This document shows, piece by piece, positions 50,203 through 60,200 of a stretch of 64,000 nucleotides of DNA. The number at the start of each line of letters is the position of its first letter. Within the stretch, counting starts at the first letter, position 1. A program made the position numbers and the translations under genes. Location: the NCBI GenBank assembly GCA_000961645.1, contig LADM01000049.1, positions 45,524-109,523 on the forward strand. Reading direction: 5' to 3'. The notes under the pieces are model-generated. The model was not told the DNA's origin. It saw nothing but the letters and a program-made list of their open reading frames with translations, and did no database searches. Source of the stretch: Gammaproteobacteria bacterium BRH_c0 (GTDB lineage Bacteria > Pseudomonadota > Gammaproteobacteria > Pseudomonadales > Porticoccaceae).

Positions 50203-51561
50203 ATGGATACAAACAGCACCAACAGAAATAGTCATACCCCACCTGCCCCTGGCAGTATCACCTTTGCCGAAGCCCTGCGGTTTTGGTTGAAACTGGGTTT
50301 TATCAGTTTCGGCGGCCCAGCCGGGCAGATTGCCATCATGCACGATGAGCTGGTGGAGCGGCGGCGCTGGATCAGTGAAAAGCGCTTTCTCCATGCTCTC
50401 AACTACTGCATGTTGCTGCCCGGACCGGAGGCCCAGCAACTGGCGATCTATATGGGTTGGCTGCTCCACAGAACCTGGGGAGGGATTGTTGCCGGGGTAC
50501 TGTTTGTTTTGCCCTCGCTTTTTATTCTGATCGCCCTGTCGTGGATATACATCGCCTTTGGGGATGTGCCACTGGTTGCTGGCATTTTTTACGGCATCAA
50601 ACCGGCAGTCACCGCCATCGTGTTGCACGCCGCCTGGCGGATCGGTGGGCGGGCTCTGCAAAATTCAGTACTGTGGGGGCTTGCTGCGGCAGCATTTGCA
50701 GCCATCTTTGTACTGAATGTGCCCTTCCCCCTGATTGTGGCGGGTGCGGCCCTGGCAGGAATCGTCGGGGGTAAATGGTGGCCGCAGTATTTTCGCACCA
50801 GGGCTGGACATGCGGCTACCGTCAAGGACTACGGCCCGGCTGTGATCCATGATGACTCTCCGCAGCAGCCGCATACCCGCTTCCGCTGGTGGCGGCTGGC
50901 ATGTCTTCTTGTGGTTGGGGCGATTCTGTGGCTTGTGCCCATGGGCTTGCTGTATGTCGCTTTTGGTTGGAATCACACCTTCACCCAAATGGGCTGGTTT
51001 TTTACCACAGCCGCCCTGCTCACCTTTGGTGGTGCCTATGCGGTGCTGCCCTATGTCTACCAGGGGGCTGTCGGGCACTACGGGTGGTTAACCGGTAGCC
51101 AGATGATAGACGGGCTGGCCCTGGGTGAAACCACACCCGGACCATTGATCATGGTGGTGGCCTTTGTGGGTTTTATCGGAGCCTATGTGGAGGGCACCTT
51201 CGGCCCCGACTTGCGATTCGCGGCCGGAGCTCTGGCGGCCACCCTGGTCACCTGGTTTACATTTTTACCGTCTTTTCTCTTTATCCTGATTGGCGGTCCG
51301 CTGGTGGAAGCAACCCACGACGATCTGAAATTCACCGCTCCCCTCACCGCCATTACTGCAGCTGTGGTGGGCGTCATTCTCAACCTGGCATTGTTTTTTG
51401 CCTACCACACCCTGTGGCCCGATGGTTTCGACGGCGATTTCGACTGGATATCGGCACTGATCACGAGCGGCGCCGCCCTCGCCCTGTTGCGCTACAAGCG
51501 TGGTGTCATCGAAGTGATTGCCCTGTGCGGTGCGTTGGGATTTGTGACTACTTTTCTGTAA
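50203..51561 (+). CDS. chrA: Chromate efflux transporter (CHR family, two-domain)
   Basis: 452 residues made of two homologous CHR halves with about ten to twelve membrane helices. Half one has FAEALRFWLKLGFISFGGPAGQIAIMHDELVERRRW and LLPGPEAQQLAIYMGW; half two has FFTTAALLTFGGAYAVLPYVYQGAV and LGETTPGPLIMVVAFVGF. It probably exports chromate; some members carry other anions. A short inverted repeat (TAACCATG/CATGGTTA, 51559-51580) covers the stop codon. Confidence 0.88.
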   Translation: MDTNSTNRNSHTPPAPGSITFAEALRFWLKLGFISFGGPAGQIAIMHDELVERRRWISEKRFLHALNYCMLLPGPEAQQLAIYMGWLLHRTWGGIVAGVLFVLPSLFILIALSWIYIAFGDVPLVAGIFYGIKPAVTAIVLHAAWRIGGRALQNSVLWGLAAAAFAAIFVLNVPFPLIVAGAALAGIVGGKWWPQYFRTRAGHAATVKDYGPAVIHDDSPQQPHTRFRWWRLACLLVVGAILWLVPMGLLYVAFGWNHTFTQMGWFFTTAALLTFGGAYAVLPYVYQGAVGHYGWLTGSQMIDGLALGETTPGPLIMVVAFVGFIGAYVEGTFGPDLRFAAGALAATLVTWFTFLPSFLFILIGGPLVEATHDDLKFTAPLTAITAAVVGVILNLALFFAYHTLWPDGFDGDFDWISALITSGAALALLRYKRGVIEVIALCGALGFVTTFL

Positions 51562-51806
51562 CCATGGATCATCATGGTTAACGAGAATGGTTAGCGAGCA
51601 GTGAACAAGGCCCTGCCCGCCCCATATGCTTATCTGCTAACAACGGGCTCGGAACGCCTGAAGTTGTATTGTCGTTATGGCGTAATGGAATCATTGTCAG
51701 CGCGGTTATAACTAAAACTGTCAGATTTATGACAACGAAATCTTACTGTTTTGATCGCGACCCTTTTATGCTGTGCGCCCCAACAAAGGTATAACAGGAG
51801 CACCTA

Positions 51807-53582
51807 GTGGATTGGCAGGGCTGGTTGGCGCTGAGCTTGACGCTCGGTGCATTATTGACACTTTCCTTAACCCGTATCGGCCCGCATCTGGTGATGATGG
51901 GAGTGCTTACCGTGCTCAGTGTCACTGGCGTTCTCAACCCGGCGGAAGCGCTGGGTGGATTTGCCAATTCGGGCCTGATCACTGTAGCCGCCATGTTTGT
52001 GGTGGCGGCGGGCATACACGCCTCCGGTGGTATCGATTTGCTGGTCCACAAGGCGTTGGGTACACCAGGCAATCCGCGCTCTGCCCTGTTGCGTATTTTC
52101 GGCCCTGTGGTGCCGTTGAGTGCCTTCCTCAACAATACCCCCGTGGTGGCAACGATGATCCCGGCTATCCACGCCTGGTCGCGCAAGATCAATATTGCGC
52201 CATCAAAACTGATGATTCCTCTCAGTTACACCGCCATCCTTGGCGGCACCCTGACCCTGATCGGTACCAGCACCAATCTGGTGATCAATGGACAGTATCA
52301 GCAGCTAACCGGTGAGGCAGGGTTCTCGCTGTTTTCGATTACTGCCGTGGGCCTGCCTGTGGCGATCATCGGGCTGCTATTTATCTGGGTATTTTTCCCC
52401 CGCTGGCTGCCGGACAGAATGCACAACAAGGCATTCGCCAACCTGCGGGAATTCACCCTGGAAGTCTGTGTCTCGGCCAACGGGCCACTGGTGGGCAAGT
52501 CCATTCAGGATGCCGGACTGCGCCACTTGCAGCGGGTCTACCTGGTGGAAATCGAACGCAACAATACGGTAGTGACAGCCGTGCCCTCGGAGGAGATTCT
52601 GCAGGGCGGCGATCGCCTGGTCTTTGCCGGAGATACAGAGGCCATTTCCGACCTGTTGCGAATCAACGGGCTGGAGCCTTCAACGGAAAGCGGCCATTCA
52701 GAGGCACTCGACACCAATCGCGCTGAACGGCGCCTGGTGGAAGCCGTGGTATCACCCCATTGTGCGGCCATTGGCCAGGCGATTCGCGATGCACGCTTTC
52801 GCGACCAGTACGGCGCTGTAGTGCTGGCGGTGGCGCGCAACGGTGAGCGGGTGAAAGGCAATCTCGGCACCATTGAGCTGGAGGCTGGCGATACTTTGCT
52901 GCTGGAGGCTCGCCCTGCTTTTGTCAGCCGCCAGCGCTATAACAAGGATTTCCTGCTGGTCAACGATCTGGATACCGAGCCGCCGCGCCATGAAAAGGCC
53001 TTACTTTCCTGGGCCATTCTGGTTGGCGTTGTCATTCTGGCCACCTTCGGCGTTATCGACATGCTCAATGCGGCCCTGATCGGTGCCGGATTGATGCTGG
53101 TGACCAGCTGCTGTTCGGTGAGCCAGGCGGAAAAAAGCCTGGACCTGACGGTGCTCATCACCATCGGCGCGTCATTCGCCCTCGGCGTAGCCCTGGACAA
53201 AACCGGTGTGGCGACCTTCCTGGCGCAAAACATTATCTATCTCAGCGGCGGTACGCCCTGGTTGATGCTGGTGCTGGCCTATCTCACCGTGTCGGTGCTG
53301 ACGGAGTTTATTACCAACAACGCTGCGGCTATCCTGATGCTGCCAATCGTGCTGGAAATGACGGAAAAAGCCGGGTTGAACAACGAACCTTTTGTGTTTG
53401 CCATCATGATGGCGGCGTCGGCGAGTTTTGCGACACCGTTGGGATACCAGACCAATCTGATGGTCTACGGTCCCGGTGGCTATAATTTCAGGGATTTTCT
53501 CAAAGTGGGTGTGCCGATGAACCTGCTGGTGGGGATAAGCACATTGACTGTTTTGTTGATTGGCTGGCCACTGGTGAAATAA
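51807..53582 (+). CDS. SLC13/DASS-type permease with two TrkA-C (RCK_C) domains
   Basis: 591 residues from a GTG with GGAG six bases upstream. N-terminal helices (1-200) include AILGGTLTLIGTSTNLVINGQY. Two cytosolic RCK_C domains follow (about 215-295 and 310-390), and then the second transporter half (about 395-590) with EFITNNAAAILMLPIVLEM and SFATPLGYQTNLMVYGPGGY. The family moves dicarboxylates, sulfate or other divalent anions with Na+ or H+. The SNT/TNL signatures are intact. The substrate is not predictable; RCK_C domains suggest ligand regulation. Confidence 0.87.
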   Translation: MDWQGWLALSLTLGALLTLSLTRIGPHLVMMGVLTVLSVTGVLNPAEALGGFANSGLITVAAMFVVAAGIHASGGIDLLVHKALGTPGNPRSALLRIFGPVVPLSAFLNNTPVVATMIPAIHAWSRKINIAPSKLMIPLSYTAILGGTLTLIGTSTNLVINGQYQQLTGEAGFSLFSITAVGLPVAIIGLLFIWVFFPRWLPDRMHNKAFANLREFTLEVCVSANGPLVGKSIQDAGLRHLQRVYLVEIERNNTVVTAVPSEEILQGGDRLVFAGDTEAISDLLRINGLEPSTESGHSEALDTNRAERRLVEAVVSPHCAAIGQAIRDARFRDQYGAVVLAVARNGERVKGNLGTIELEAGDTLLLEARPAFVSRQRYNKDFLLVNDLDTEPPRHEKALLSWAILVGVVILATFGVIDMLNAALIGAGLMLVTSCCSVSQAEKSLDLTVLITIGASFALGVALDKTGVATFLAQNIIYLSGGTPWLMLVLAYLTVSVLTEFITNNAAAILMLPIVLEMTEKAGLNNEPFVFAIMMAASASFATPLGYQTNLMVYGPGGYNFRDFLKVGVPMNLLVGISTLTVLLIGWPLVK

Positions 53583-53585
53583 ACG

Positions 53586-53618
53586 ACTGGTTGCACACAA
53601 GACACTGGTTGCACACAA
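53586..53618 (+). repeat. 18 bp tandem duplication after the SLC13 stop
   Basis: ACTGGTTGCACACAA occurs at 53586-53600 and again at 53604-53618, separated by GAC, that is, an 18 bp unit with 15 identical bases. It begins four bases after the TAA. Probably a slippage duplication in untranslated sequence. Confidence 0.7.
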
Positions 53619-53627
53619 AACTTTGGC

Positions 53628-53671
53628 GCGGAGCGGGCTGGGACCATTGCGGTTTTTTCAGCCCGCTCCGC
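53628..53671. terminator. GC-rich 13 bp inverted repeat between convergent genes
   Basis: GCGGAGCGGGCTG (53628-53640) pairs perfectly with CAGCCCGCTCCGC (53659-53671) across an 18-base loop that contains TTTTTT. It lies between the SLC13 gene (plus) and pilU (minus). The strong stem between convergent genes suggests a transcription barrier for both, although no T-run follows the outer arms. Confidence 0.5.
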
Positions 53672-53697
53672 TTTGTGAAACGTGAAACGGACAGGCA

Positions 53698-54867
53698 CTA
53701 CTCGTCGCCATCTTCGAGCATTTCAAGATCAAGCCCGCTGCTCAGCAGTGATTTAGCCCCCTCCGTTTTAGCCGGTGCGACCTCTTCCGCGTCGCCCCGT
53801 TGCTGGCTGTGCAGTTTGATGCGCAGTCGCAGGTTGTTGGCAGAATCGGCATTTTTCAATGCTTCTTCGAGGCTGATTCGACCGGCTTCGTAGAGCTTGA
53901 ATAATGCGGCGTCAAAGGTTTGCATGCCGAGATTCTCGGATTTTTGCATCACTTCCTTGATGCCCTCGATTTCGCCACGCAGGATCAATTCGCTGACCAG
54001 CGGCGTACCCAGCAGGATTTCAATGGCGGCACAGCGCTTGCCGTCCACGGTGGGCACCAGGCGCTGGGAGACAAAGGCCCGCAAATTGAGCGACAGATCC
54101 ATCAGCAGCTGATTGCGGCGCTCCTCGGGGAAAAAGTTGATGATGCGGTCCAGCGCCTGGTTGGAGTTGTTGGCGTGAAGCGTCGAAATACACAGGTGCC
54201 CGGTCTCGGCGAAGGCAATGGCGTGTTCCATGGTTTCGCGGTCGCGGATCTCGCCGATCAAAATAACATCGGGTGCCTGGCGCAGGGTGTTTTTCAGCGC
54301 GGCCTGGAAACTGCGGGTATCCATGCCCACCTCGCGCTGGTTGATGATGCTTTTCTTGTGCTTGTGAACAAACTCCACCGGGTCTTCGATGGTGATGATA
54401 TGGCCGCCGGAATTGCTGTTGCGGTGATCGATAATCGCCGCCAGGGACGTTGACTTGCCGGAACCGGTGGCGCCCACAAACAGCACCAGGCCGCGCTTCG
54501 ACATGACGATATCTTTGAGGATCGGCGGCAAGCCGAGTGAATCGGCGCTGGGGATTTCGGTGACGATGTTGCGGGCGACGATGGAAATCTCGTTGCGCTG
54601 CTTGAAAATATTGACGCGAAAACGCCCCACGTTGCTGATGCTGTAGGCCAGGTTCATTTCCAGCTCAATGGCGAATTCCTTGCGTTGTTCGGAATCCATG
54701 ATCGCGTCGGCGATTTCCCCTGCCTCGCCGGGGCGCAGCGGCGCATCATCGATGGAAACCAATTCGCCGTGAAGTTTGGCACTCGGCAGCGCGCCGGTAC
54801 TGAGGTACACATCCGAACCACCCTTTTGGGCCAGCCAGGTCAGGTATTGATTAAATTTCTCGATCAT
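53698..54867 (-). CDS. pilU: Type IV pilus retraction-associated ATPase PilU
   Basis: 389 residues. An N-terminal PAS-like domain (SDVYLSTGALPSAKLHGELV) precedes the secretion-ATPase core: Walker A FVGATGSGKST (about 130), IITIEDPVEFVHKHKKSIINQREVG (Asp box), and ILIGEIRDRETMEHAIAFAETGHLCISTLHANNS (Walker B and His box). The length and long acidic C-terminal tail (ends LDLEMLEDGDE) fit PilU rather than PilT (about 345). It helps PilT retract pili. No pilT is in the window. Confidence 0.92.
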   Translation of the reverse strand: MIEKFNQYLTWLAQKGGSDVYLSTGALPSAKLHGELVSIDDAPLRPGEAGEIADAIMDSEQRKEFAIELEMNLAYSISNVGRFRVNIFKQRNEISIVARNIVTEIPSADSLGLPPILKDIVMSKRGLVLFVGATGSGKSTSLAAIIDHRNSNSGGHIITIEDPVEFVHKHKKSIINQREVGMDTRSFQAALKNTLRQAPDVILIGEIRDRETMEHAIAFAETGHLCISTLHANNSNQALDRIINFFPEERRNQLLMDLSLNLRAFVSQRLVPTVDGKRCAAIEILLGTPLVSELILRGEIEGIKEVMQKSENLGMQTFDAALFKLYEAGRISLEEALKNADSANNLRLRIKLHSQQRGDAEEVAPAKTEGAKSLLSSGLDLEMLEDGDE

Positions 54868-54924
54868 CGCTCTGCCTCAATCAAAAATTGCGGATGTGTG
54901 ATCCAGCACTGGCTGGTGTAACGA

Positions 54925-55560
54925 TCACTGGGGTGACTGCCCGCCGCTGTGCTCATGTTGCTGTTCACTCGCGCTGGATTCTTCCTCGCCAGAGTCCGGC
55001 TCCGAGTCATTGGCCGCTGCGGCAGCGGCTGCCTGCGGATTATCCTTGCGGAACTGGTCCGAATCGAGAAACTGCAGTTTGATCAGGGCGCCGGTTTTGC
55101 TGGGCGCGATACCCATCACCAGCACATTCAGGTGACCGCGATCTTCCACCAGGCCAGGCAGGTGAATAAGGATTTCCCCGGTTTCGCTGCTGGTGAATAT
55201 GTTGAGATCAGCCTTGCGTTGGATCTTGTCGGCAATATTGCGCAGCATCATGCCGAGGGCGCCCTGAAACAGGTGGAAGGTCAGATGGCCCTTGAATTCC
55301 GACTGATCGAGACACAGCTTGAGCTTGATGCCATTTTCCTTGCTGCCTGGTTCCTTGTTGCCAGGTTCCTTACTGCCTGATTCCTTGGTGTCGCCCACAG
55401 TCAGGGTGGCAATCCCTACCGATTCGCCGGCGGCGATCTCCTTATAGAGGCGGCGAGACTTTTCCTTGGGGACGTTGAAAAAGTAGTTGTGCAGGGTATT
55501 GACGGAAAGTGTCAAAAACTGGGCCATGTCAATGCGGGGTTTTGTGGTGCTGGTTGTCAT
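54925..55560 (-). CDS. Uncharacterised protein upstream of pilU, with repeat linker
   Basis: 211 residues from the ATG complementary to 55558-55560; the frame extends 42 codons further but lacks coding character. A helical N-terminus (MAQFLTLSVNTLHNYFFNVPKEKSRRLY) is followed by a KEPGS-type repeat linker (about 60-77). A compact domain (LKLCLDQSEFKGHLTFHLFQG ... LPGLVEDRGHLNVLVMGIAPSKTGALIKL) and a disordered Ala/Glu/Ser/His tail come after it. It lies 57 bp before pilU on the same strand, so a role with pili or surface motility is possible. I do not recognise the family. Confidence 0.6.
   Translation of the reverse strand: MTTSTTKPRIDMAQFLTLSVNTLHNYFFNVPKEKSRRLYKEIAAGESVGIATLTVGDTKESGSKEPGNKEPGSKENGIKLKLCLDQSEFKGHLTFHLFQGALGMMLRNIADKIQRKADLNIFTSSETGEILIHLPGLVEDRGHLNVLVMGIAPSKTGALIKLQFLDSDQFRKDNPQAAAAAAANDSEPDSGEEESSASEQQHEHSGGQSPQ
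55336..55386 (-). repeat. 15 bp tandem repeat coding for KEPGS-type units
   Basis: Three full units and a partial fourth (plus-strand TTCCTTGCTGCCTGG and variants) encode successive KE-x-G-x pentapeptides inside the gene at 54925-55560. The reading frame is kept by any gain or loss of units, so linker length could vary between strains. Confidence 0.7.
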
Positions 55561-55718
55561 TATGGATAACTCTCGGCCTGGGTCTCGGGCTGCAAAGTGT
55601 ACCTTCCGCAGCGCTGAGGCGCTACATTCGGGGCCAGAATCATGGTGTGGTTGACTACTTGATTTAGAGGCCGCTTCGCGTAACATGTAGCACTACCTTT
55701 CTCCACAAACGGTGTCCC

Positions 55719-56378
55719 ATGACGACGATCAATCAACAGAAAGCCATTACCTCCACCAGTCTTTCGCCGGAAGTGACCAAAGTCCTGCGCAACACCTACG
55801 CCCTGCTCGGCCTGACCATCGCGTTCAGTACCATTACCGCCTTTGCTGCGATGGCGATGAATGCCCCCTACCTTGGGCTCTGGTCCCTGCTGCCCTACTT
55901 CCTGTTTTTGTGGCTGACCGAGAAGAACAAGAACAGCGCCATGGGCCTGGTCTGGGTCTTCGCCCTTACCGGCTGGCTGGGTTTTACCATCGCGCCCATC
56001 GTCAGCCACTACCTGAAGACCTCTGGCGCTGAACCGGTACTGACAGCGCTGGGCGGTACGGCGCTGATTTTCTTCGCCTGTTCTGCCTATGTGCTGACGA
56101 CCCGCAAGGATCTCAGCTTTATGACGGGATTCCTGATGACCGGCGTCATTGTTGCCTTTGTGGCGGCCATCGCCAATGTGTTTCTGCAGATCCAGGGCCT
56201 GTCACTGGTGATTTCCTCCCTGTTCTTGGTCATCGCCTCCGGCCTGATCATGTGGCAGACCAGCGCCATCATTCACGGCGGTGAGCGCAACTATATTTCC
56301 GCCACCGTGATGCTGTTTGTGATGATCTACAATGTGTTCACCAGCCTGCTGCACCTGATCGGTATTGGCGACGACTGA
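55719..56378 (+). CDS. yccA: Bax inhibitor-1 / YccA family membrane protein
   Basis: 219 residues with seven hydrophobic segments, the usual size and number. Recognisable features are LRNTYALLGLTIAFSTITAF at the first helix and the C-terminal YISATVMLFVMIYNVFTSLLHLIGIGDD, with an Asp near the last helix. E. coli YccA inhibits FtsH degradation of jammed translocons; others act as Ca2+ leak channels. It is divergent from the pilU pair and ends before a strong terminator. Confidence 0.88.
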   Translation: MTTINQQKAITSTSLSPEVTKVLRNTYALLGLTIAFSTITAFAAMAMNAPYLGLWSLLPYFLFLWLTEKNKNSAMGLVWVFALTGWLGFTIAPIVSHYLKTSGAEPVLTALGGTALIFFACSAYVLTTRKDLSFMTGFLMTGVIVAFVAAIANVFLQIQGLSLVISSLFLVIASGLIMWQTSAIIHGGERNYISATVMLFVMIYNVFTSLLHLIGIGDD

Positions 56379-56396
56379 TCAACGGCATGAACTCAC

Positions 56397-56420
56397 AAGG
56401 CGGCTTAGGCCGCCTTTTTC
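56397..56420 (+). terminator. Rho-independent terminator of the yccA gene
   Basis: AAGGCGGC (56397-56404) pairs with GCCGCCTT (56409-56416) around TTAG, followed by TTTTTC. This is a textbook stem and T-run 19 bases after the stop. Confidence 0.93.
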
Positions 56421-56436
56421 TTGTCGGGCAGGAATT

Positions 56437-56472
56437 GACGGGATAGACGGGATAGACGGGATAGACGAGATA
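56437..56472 (+). repeat. Four copies of a 9 bp tandem repeat in the tusE leader
   Basis: GACGGGATA is repeated three times exactly and a fourth time as GACGAGATA, ending eight bases before the ATG at 56481. The GAC-GAGATA copy sits near the ribosome-binding position. Copy number could change by slippage and alter expression. Confidence 0.85.
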
Positions 56473-56480
56473 ACTGTGCG

Positions 56481-56798
56481 ATGGTGAAACACTACAGAGT
56501 GGATGAGGAGGGTTTTCTCGAAGATCCCGCTGACTGGGATGAAGCGTTTGTCCTGCTGGTTGCGGCTCAGGACAGCGTCGACCTCGACCCTGAGCGTTGG
56601 GAGCTGATCAATACCACCAGGGCGTTTTACAGCCAGTATGGGTTTTCACCCTCCATGCGTCCCCTGACCAAGTTTATCGGCATCACCCTTGGCCCGGAAA
56701 AAGGCCGCAGTATTTACCTGATGCAGCTATTTCCCCCCAATCCCGCGCGGGCGCTGAGCAAGCTGGCCGGTCTGCACAAGCCGAAAAACTGCCTTTGA
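56481..56798 (+). CDS. tusE: TusE/DsrC-family sulfurtransferase relay protein
   Basis: 105 residues, typical for TusE. Motifs: DEEGFLEDPADWDEAFVLLVA, LTPERWELI-like DLDPERWELINTTRAFY, and a C-terminal tail ending KPKNCL, with the penultimate Cys that accepts persulfide. It passes sulfur from the TusBCD complex to MnmA during 2-thiouridine formation on tRNA. The second upstream Cys of dissimilatory DsrC is absent, so the tRNA role is preferred. Confidence 0.9.
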   Translation: MVKHYRVDEEGFLEDPADWDEAFVLLVAAQDSVDLDPERWELINTTRAFYSQYGFSPSMRPLTKFIGITLGPEKGRSIYLMQLFPPNPARALSKLAGLHKPKNCL

Positions 56799-56861
56799 GT
56801 TTGCGTGAATCAGCCGGATTGATTGTCATAGCAAAACAACCCTTATTTGCAGAGATTTGAA

Positions 56862-57206
56862 ATGAAACTGACAGAAACCTCATGTGTCCCCTGCCGAAGT
56901 GATTCCCCGCCTGTCAGCCAGGCTGAGGCGCAGGCATACCTGCAGGACCTTCCCCACTGGTCAATTATCAGCAGCGACGGTATCGATCAGTTGCTGCGCA
57001 CCTACAGCTTCAAATCCTATCGGGAGTGTCTGGGCTTTACCCAGCAGCTGGGTGAAATGGCGGAGGAAGCCGATCACCACCCGAAGATCATTCTCGAATG
57101 GGGTAAAGTCAGCGTGTACTGGTGGACCCATACCATCAAGGGCCTGCACCTCAATGACTTTATCCTGGCGGCCAGAAGCGATGTAGCCTATGACAGCAGG
57201 CTTTGA
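56862..57206 (+). CDS. phhB: Pterin-4-alpha-carbinolamine dehydratase
   Basis: About 114 residues from the ATG at 56862; a TTG at 56847 would add five. Motifs of the PCD family: WSIISSDGIDQLLRTYSFKSY, EEADHHPKIILEWGKVSVYWWTH (the His pair for pterin binding) and GLHLNDFILA. It dehydrates 4a-hydroxytetrahydrobiopterin after aromatic amino-acid hydroxylase turnover. No phhA is in the window. It follows tusE by 63 bp on the same strand. Confidence 0.9.
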   Translation: MKLTETSCVPCRSDSPPVSQAEAQAYLQDLPHWSIISSDGIDQLLRTYSFKSYRECLGFTQQLGEMAEEADHHPKIILEWGKVSVYWWTHTIKGLHLNDFILAARSDVAYDSRL

Positions 57207-57267
57207 GGCCGCGTCATAAAAGCCCGGAATCCTCGCAAACACTGCAATTTGGCACATAGCCAGCGTG

Positions 57268-60200
57268 TTATGTGCTACCTGTCATGATCCCGGCGTCCGA
57301 TTTCGGATGTCTGACGTCAGACTTATCCTTCGCCAGATAGCTGTACATCACCGGCACCACAAACAGCGTACAGAGAGTGCCCACCATCATGCCGGTGGCG
57401 ATTACTAGGCCAATCTGGAAACGACTCACTGCACCCGCACCGGAGGCCAGCAACAGCGGCAACACACCCAGCACCATGGCAGCGGTAGTCATCAGGATGG
57501 GCCGCAGGCGCACCGCCGCGGCCTCAACAGCCGCTTCAGCCCTTGAAACACCCTCGAGCTGGAGTTTGTTGGCAAACTCCACAATGAGGATTCCGTGCTT
57601 GGTGATCAGTCCGATCAGGGTAATCAGTCCTACCTGGGTGTAGATGTTGAGGGTGGCAAAACCCAGCACCAGAAATACCAGCGCGCCGCATACCGACATG
57701 GGCACCGTAGTGAGGATCACCAGCGGATCGCGGAAGCTTTCAAACTGTGCCGCCAACACCAGGTAGATCGACAGCAGCGCCATAAAAAACACCACATACA
57801 GGGCGCTGCCTTCCTTTTTAAACTGCCGGGATTCGCTTTGATAATCGATGGAAAAACCCTCGGGCAGATGCTCCTGGGCTTTTCGCTCAAGAAAATCGAG
57901 TCCCTCCCCCATACTCACATTGGGTGCCAGCGCCAGTGCCAGGGTGGTGGAATTCTGCTGCTGGAACTGGTTCAGAAAGCTGGGCTTGGCGCTGAGACTG
58001 GTATCGATAATCGTGCCGAGAGGCACCTGATCACCACCGGCTGTGCGCAGGTGGTATTGATTGAGCCAGCTGCTGTCGGTACGGCTGGCATCATCGGCCT
58101 GGGGAATGATCTTGTAATTGTTGCCGTAGAGGGTAAAACGCCCTATTTCCGCCTCTCCCAGCAAGGTCGTCAGGGCGGTGCCGATGGATGCCATGGAGAT
58201 ACCCAGCTGCGCTGCCTTGTGGCGATCAATGCTGACTTCCAGCTCCGGCTTGTCGTAATTGAGATCCGAGAAACCAAACATGAACATCCCGCTGGTGAGT
58301 GCTTCAGCCAGCATCTTGTCTGCCACCTCCGCCAGCAGCCGGTAATCCTGAGTAGTTTTGATCACCAGGCCCACCGGCAGGCCGCCCATGGAGCCGGGCA
58401 CCCGGTTGACGATAAAGGGATTTATCTGCAGGCCAGGCACTTCACTGAAGGCGGCCACCAGATCGGGGAAGATTTCCTGCGCTGTGCGCTCGCGCTCATC
58501 CCAGGGGGTAACCCGCACGGCCACCATGGAGGTGCGATCGTTAAACACGTTGATATAACGGAAGGAGTATTCGCCATACTCCGGCATGCTGAAAAAGATA
58601 TCGTCGATGACTTCCGATTCTTCTTCCATGTAGTTGATATTGGCAGTGGCGGGTACGGTGAACATGGCATTCAGCCAGCCGATATCCTCCACCGGCACCA
58701 ATTCGGATTTGGCCAGCAGGGTCAATGGTGCGATGGTGGCCAGCATCACCACCAGCATCACCACAATCACCGGGCGCTGGGTCATGGCGCTGCTGAGCTG
58801 ACGCCGAAAGCCATTCTGTAGCTGGTGAAAATGATGATCCAGCCAGCGGGCAAAACGGCTGGAGCTCTCAGCCCTCAACAATCTGGAGCTCATCATCGGT
58901 GTCAGGGTTAGCGCCACAAGGCCGGATAGAATCACCGCGCCGGTGAGGGTAAAGACAAACTCGCGGATAATCTCCCCGGTCATGCCCTGCAAAAAGCCCA
59001 TGGGGGCATACACCGCCGCCAGGGTCAGGGTCATGGACACTACCGGCATGGCGATTTCACGGGCGCCCTTGAGCGCCGCATCGAAAGGTTTCAGGCCCTC
59101 ATCAATATGACGGTGGATATTTTCCACCACCACAATGGCGTCATCCACTACCAGGCCAATCGCCAGCACCATGGCCAGCAGGGTAAACAGGTTGATGGAG
59201 TAGCCCAGCACCCACATGACAAACAGGTTGCCGAACAGTGATAGCGGAATGGCCACCACCGGAATCATCACCGAGCGCACATCGCCAAGAAAGAGGAACA
59301 CCACCAGCAGGACGATAATCGACGCCTCGATAATGGTCTTGTAGACCTCGGTCATGGAGGATTCGATGGCTTCGGCAGCATCAAAACTCACCCCCACATG
59401 CACCCCCTCGGGCAACTGTTTCTCGACCTCCGCGAGCTTTTTGCGAATTTCCCGGGACACATTCAACGGGCTCTCACCCGGCGCACCGGTAACACTGAGG
59501 GACAGGCCGCGCTTGCCCTTGAAAAACACCGATGTGGCGTCACTGGCCGCGCCCAGCTCAACCCGCGCCACATCCTTGACCCGCACCCGCTCATCGCCCT
59601 GCTGGCGGATAACGATATTCTCAAAATCCTCCACCGTACTCAGCTCGGTATCGGCCTTGACCTTGATCGTGGTGCGCTCGCTTTCAATCTCCCCGGCGGG
59701 CGTCTGGAATGTCCCCTCGGTGACCGCGCTGTGAAATTCCTCGACGGAAATATCGAAAGCCGCCATTTGCACCGGGTCAAGCCACAGGCGCATGGAGAAT
59801 TCCCGGGCGCCGTAGACAACAACTCCGCCGACGCTGGAGAGTGTGAGTATTTCCGGCTTGACCACCCGGTCCATGTAATCGGTCAGCTGCTCCAGTGTGT
59901 AGGTGTCACTCCAGGCCTGGAGATACAGTCCCGCCCCCAGTGCCGCAGAGCTTTTGACAATTTCGGGATATTCGACTGTGCGCGGAAACTGGTTTTTCAC
60001 TGGCGCGATCAGGGCAGTGATTTCTGCCATGGCTTCGTTGGCGTCGTAACCGGAAGTGAGATTGACCGAGATAATGGAAATGCCGTCAGCACTTGAGGAG
60101 GTGATGTAATCCACCCCTTCAACTGCCGCCATGACCTCCTGCAGTGGCGTGGTGACAAAACTCTGCACCTGCTCGGCTTCGGCACCCGGATACACCGTAG

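Noticed and set aside
57252..57275. GCACATA/TATGTGC inverted repeat between phhB and the RND permease gene
   Set aside because: Seven pairs with a 10-base loop, overlaps the permease stop, and no T-run in either direction.
57595..58821. 408-codon plus-strand open frame opposite the second RND permease
   Set aside because: Rich in His/Gln/Arg with low-complexity runs, as expected for the complement of a hydrophobic gene; the permease on the other strand is complete.
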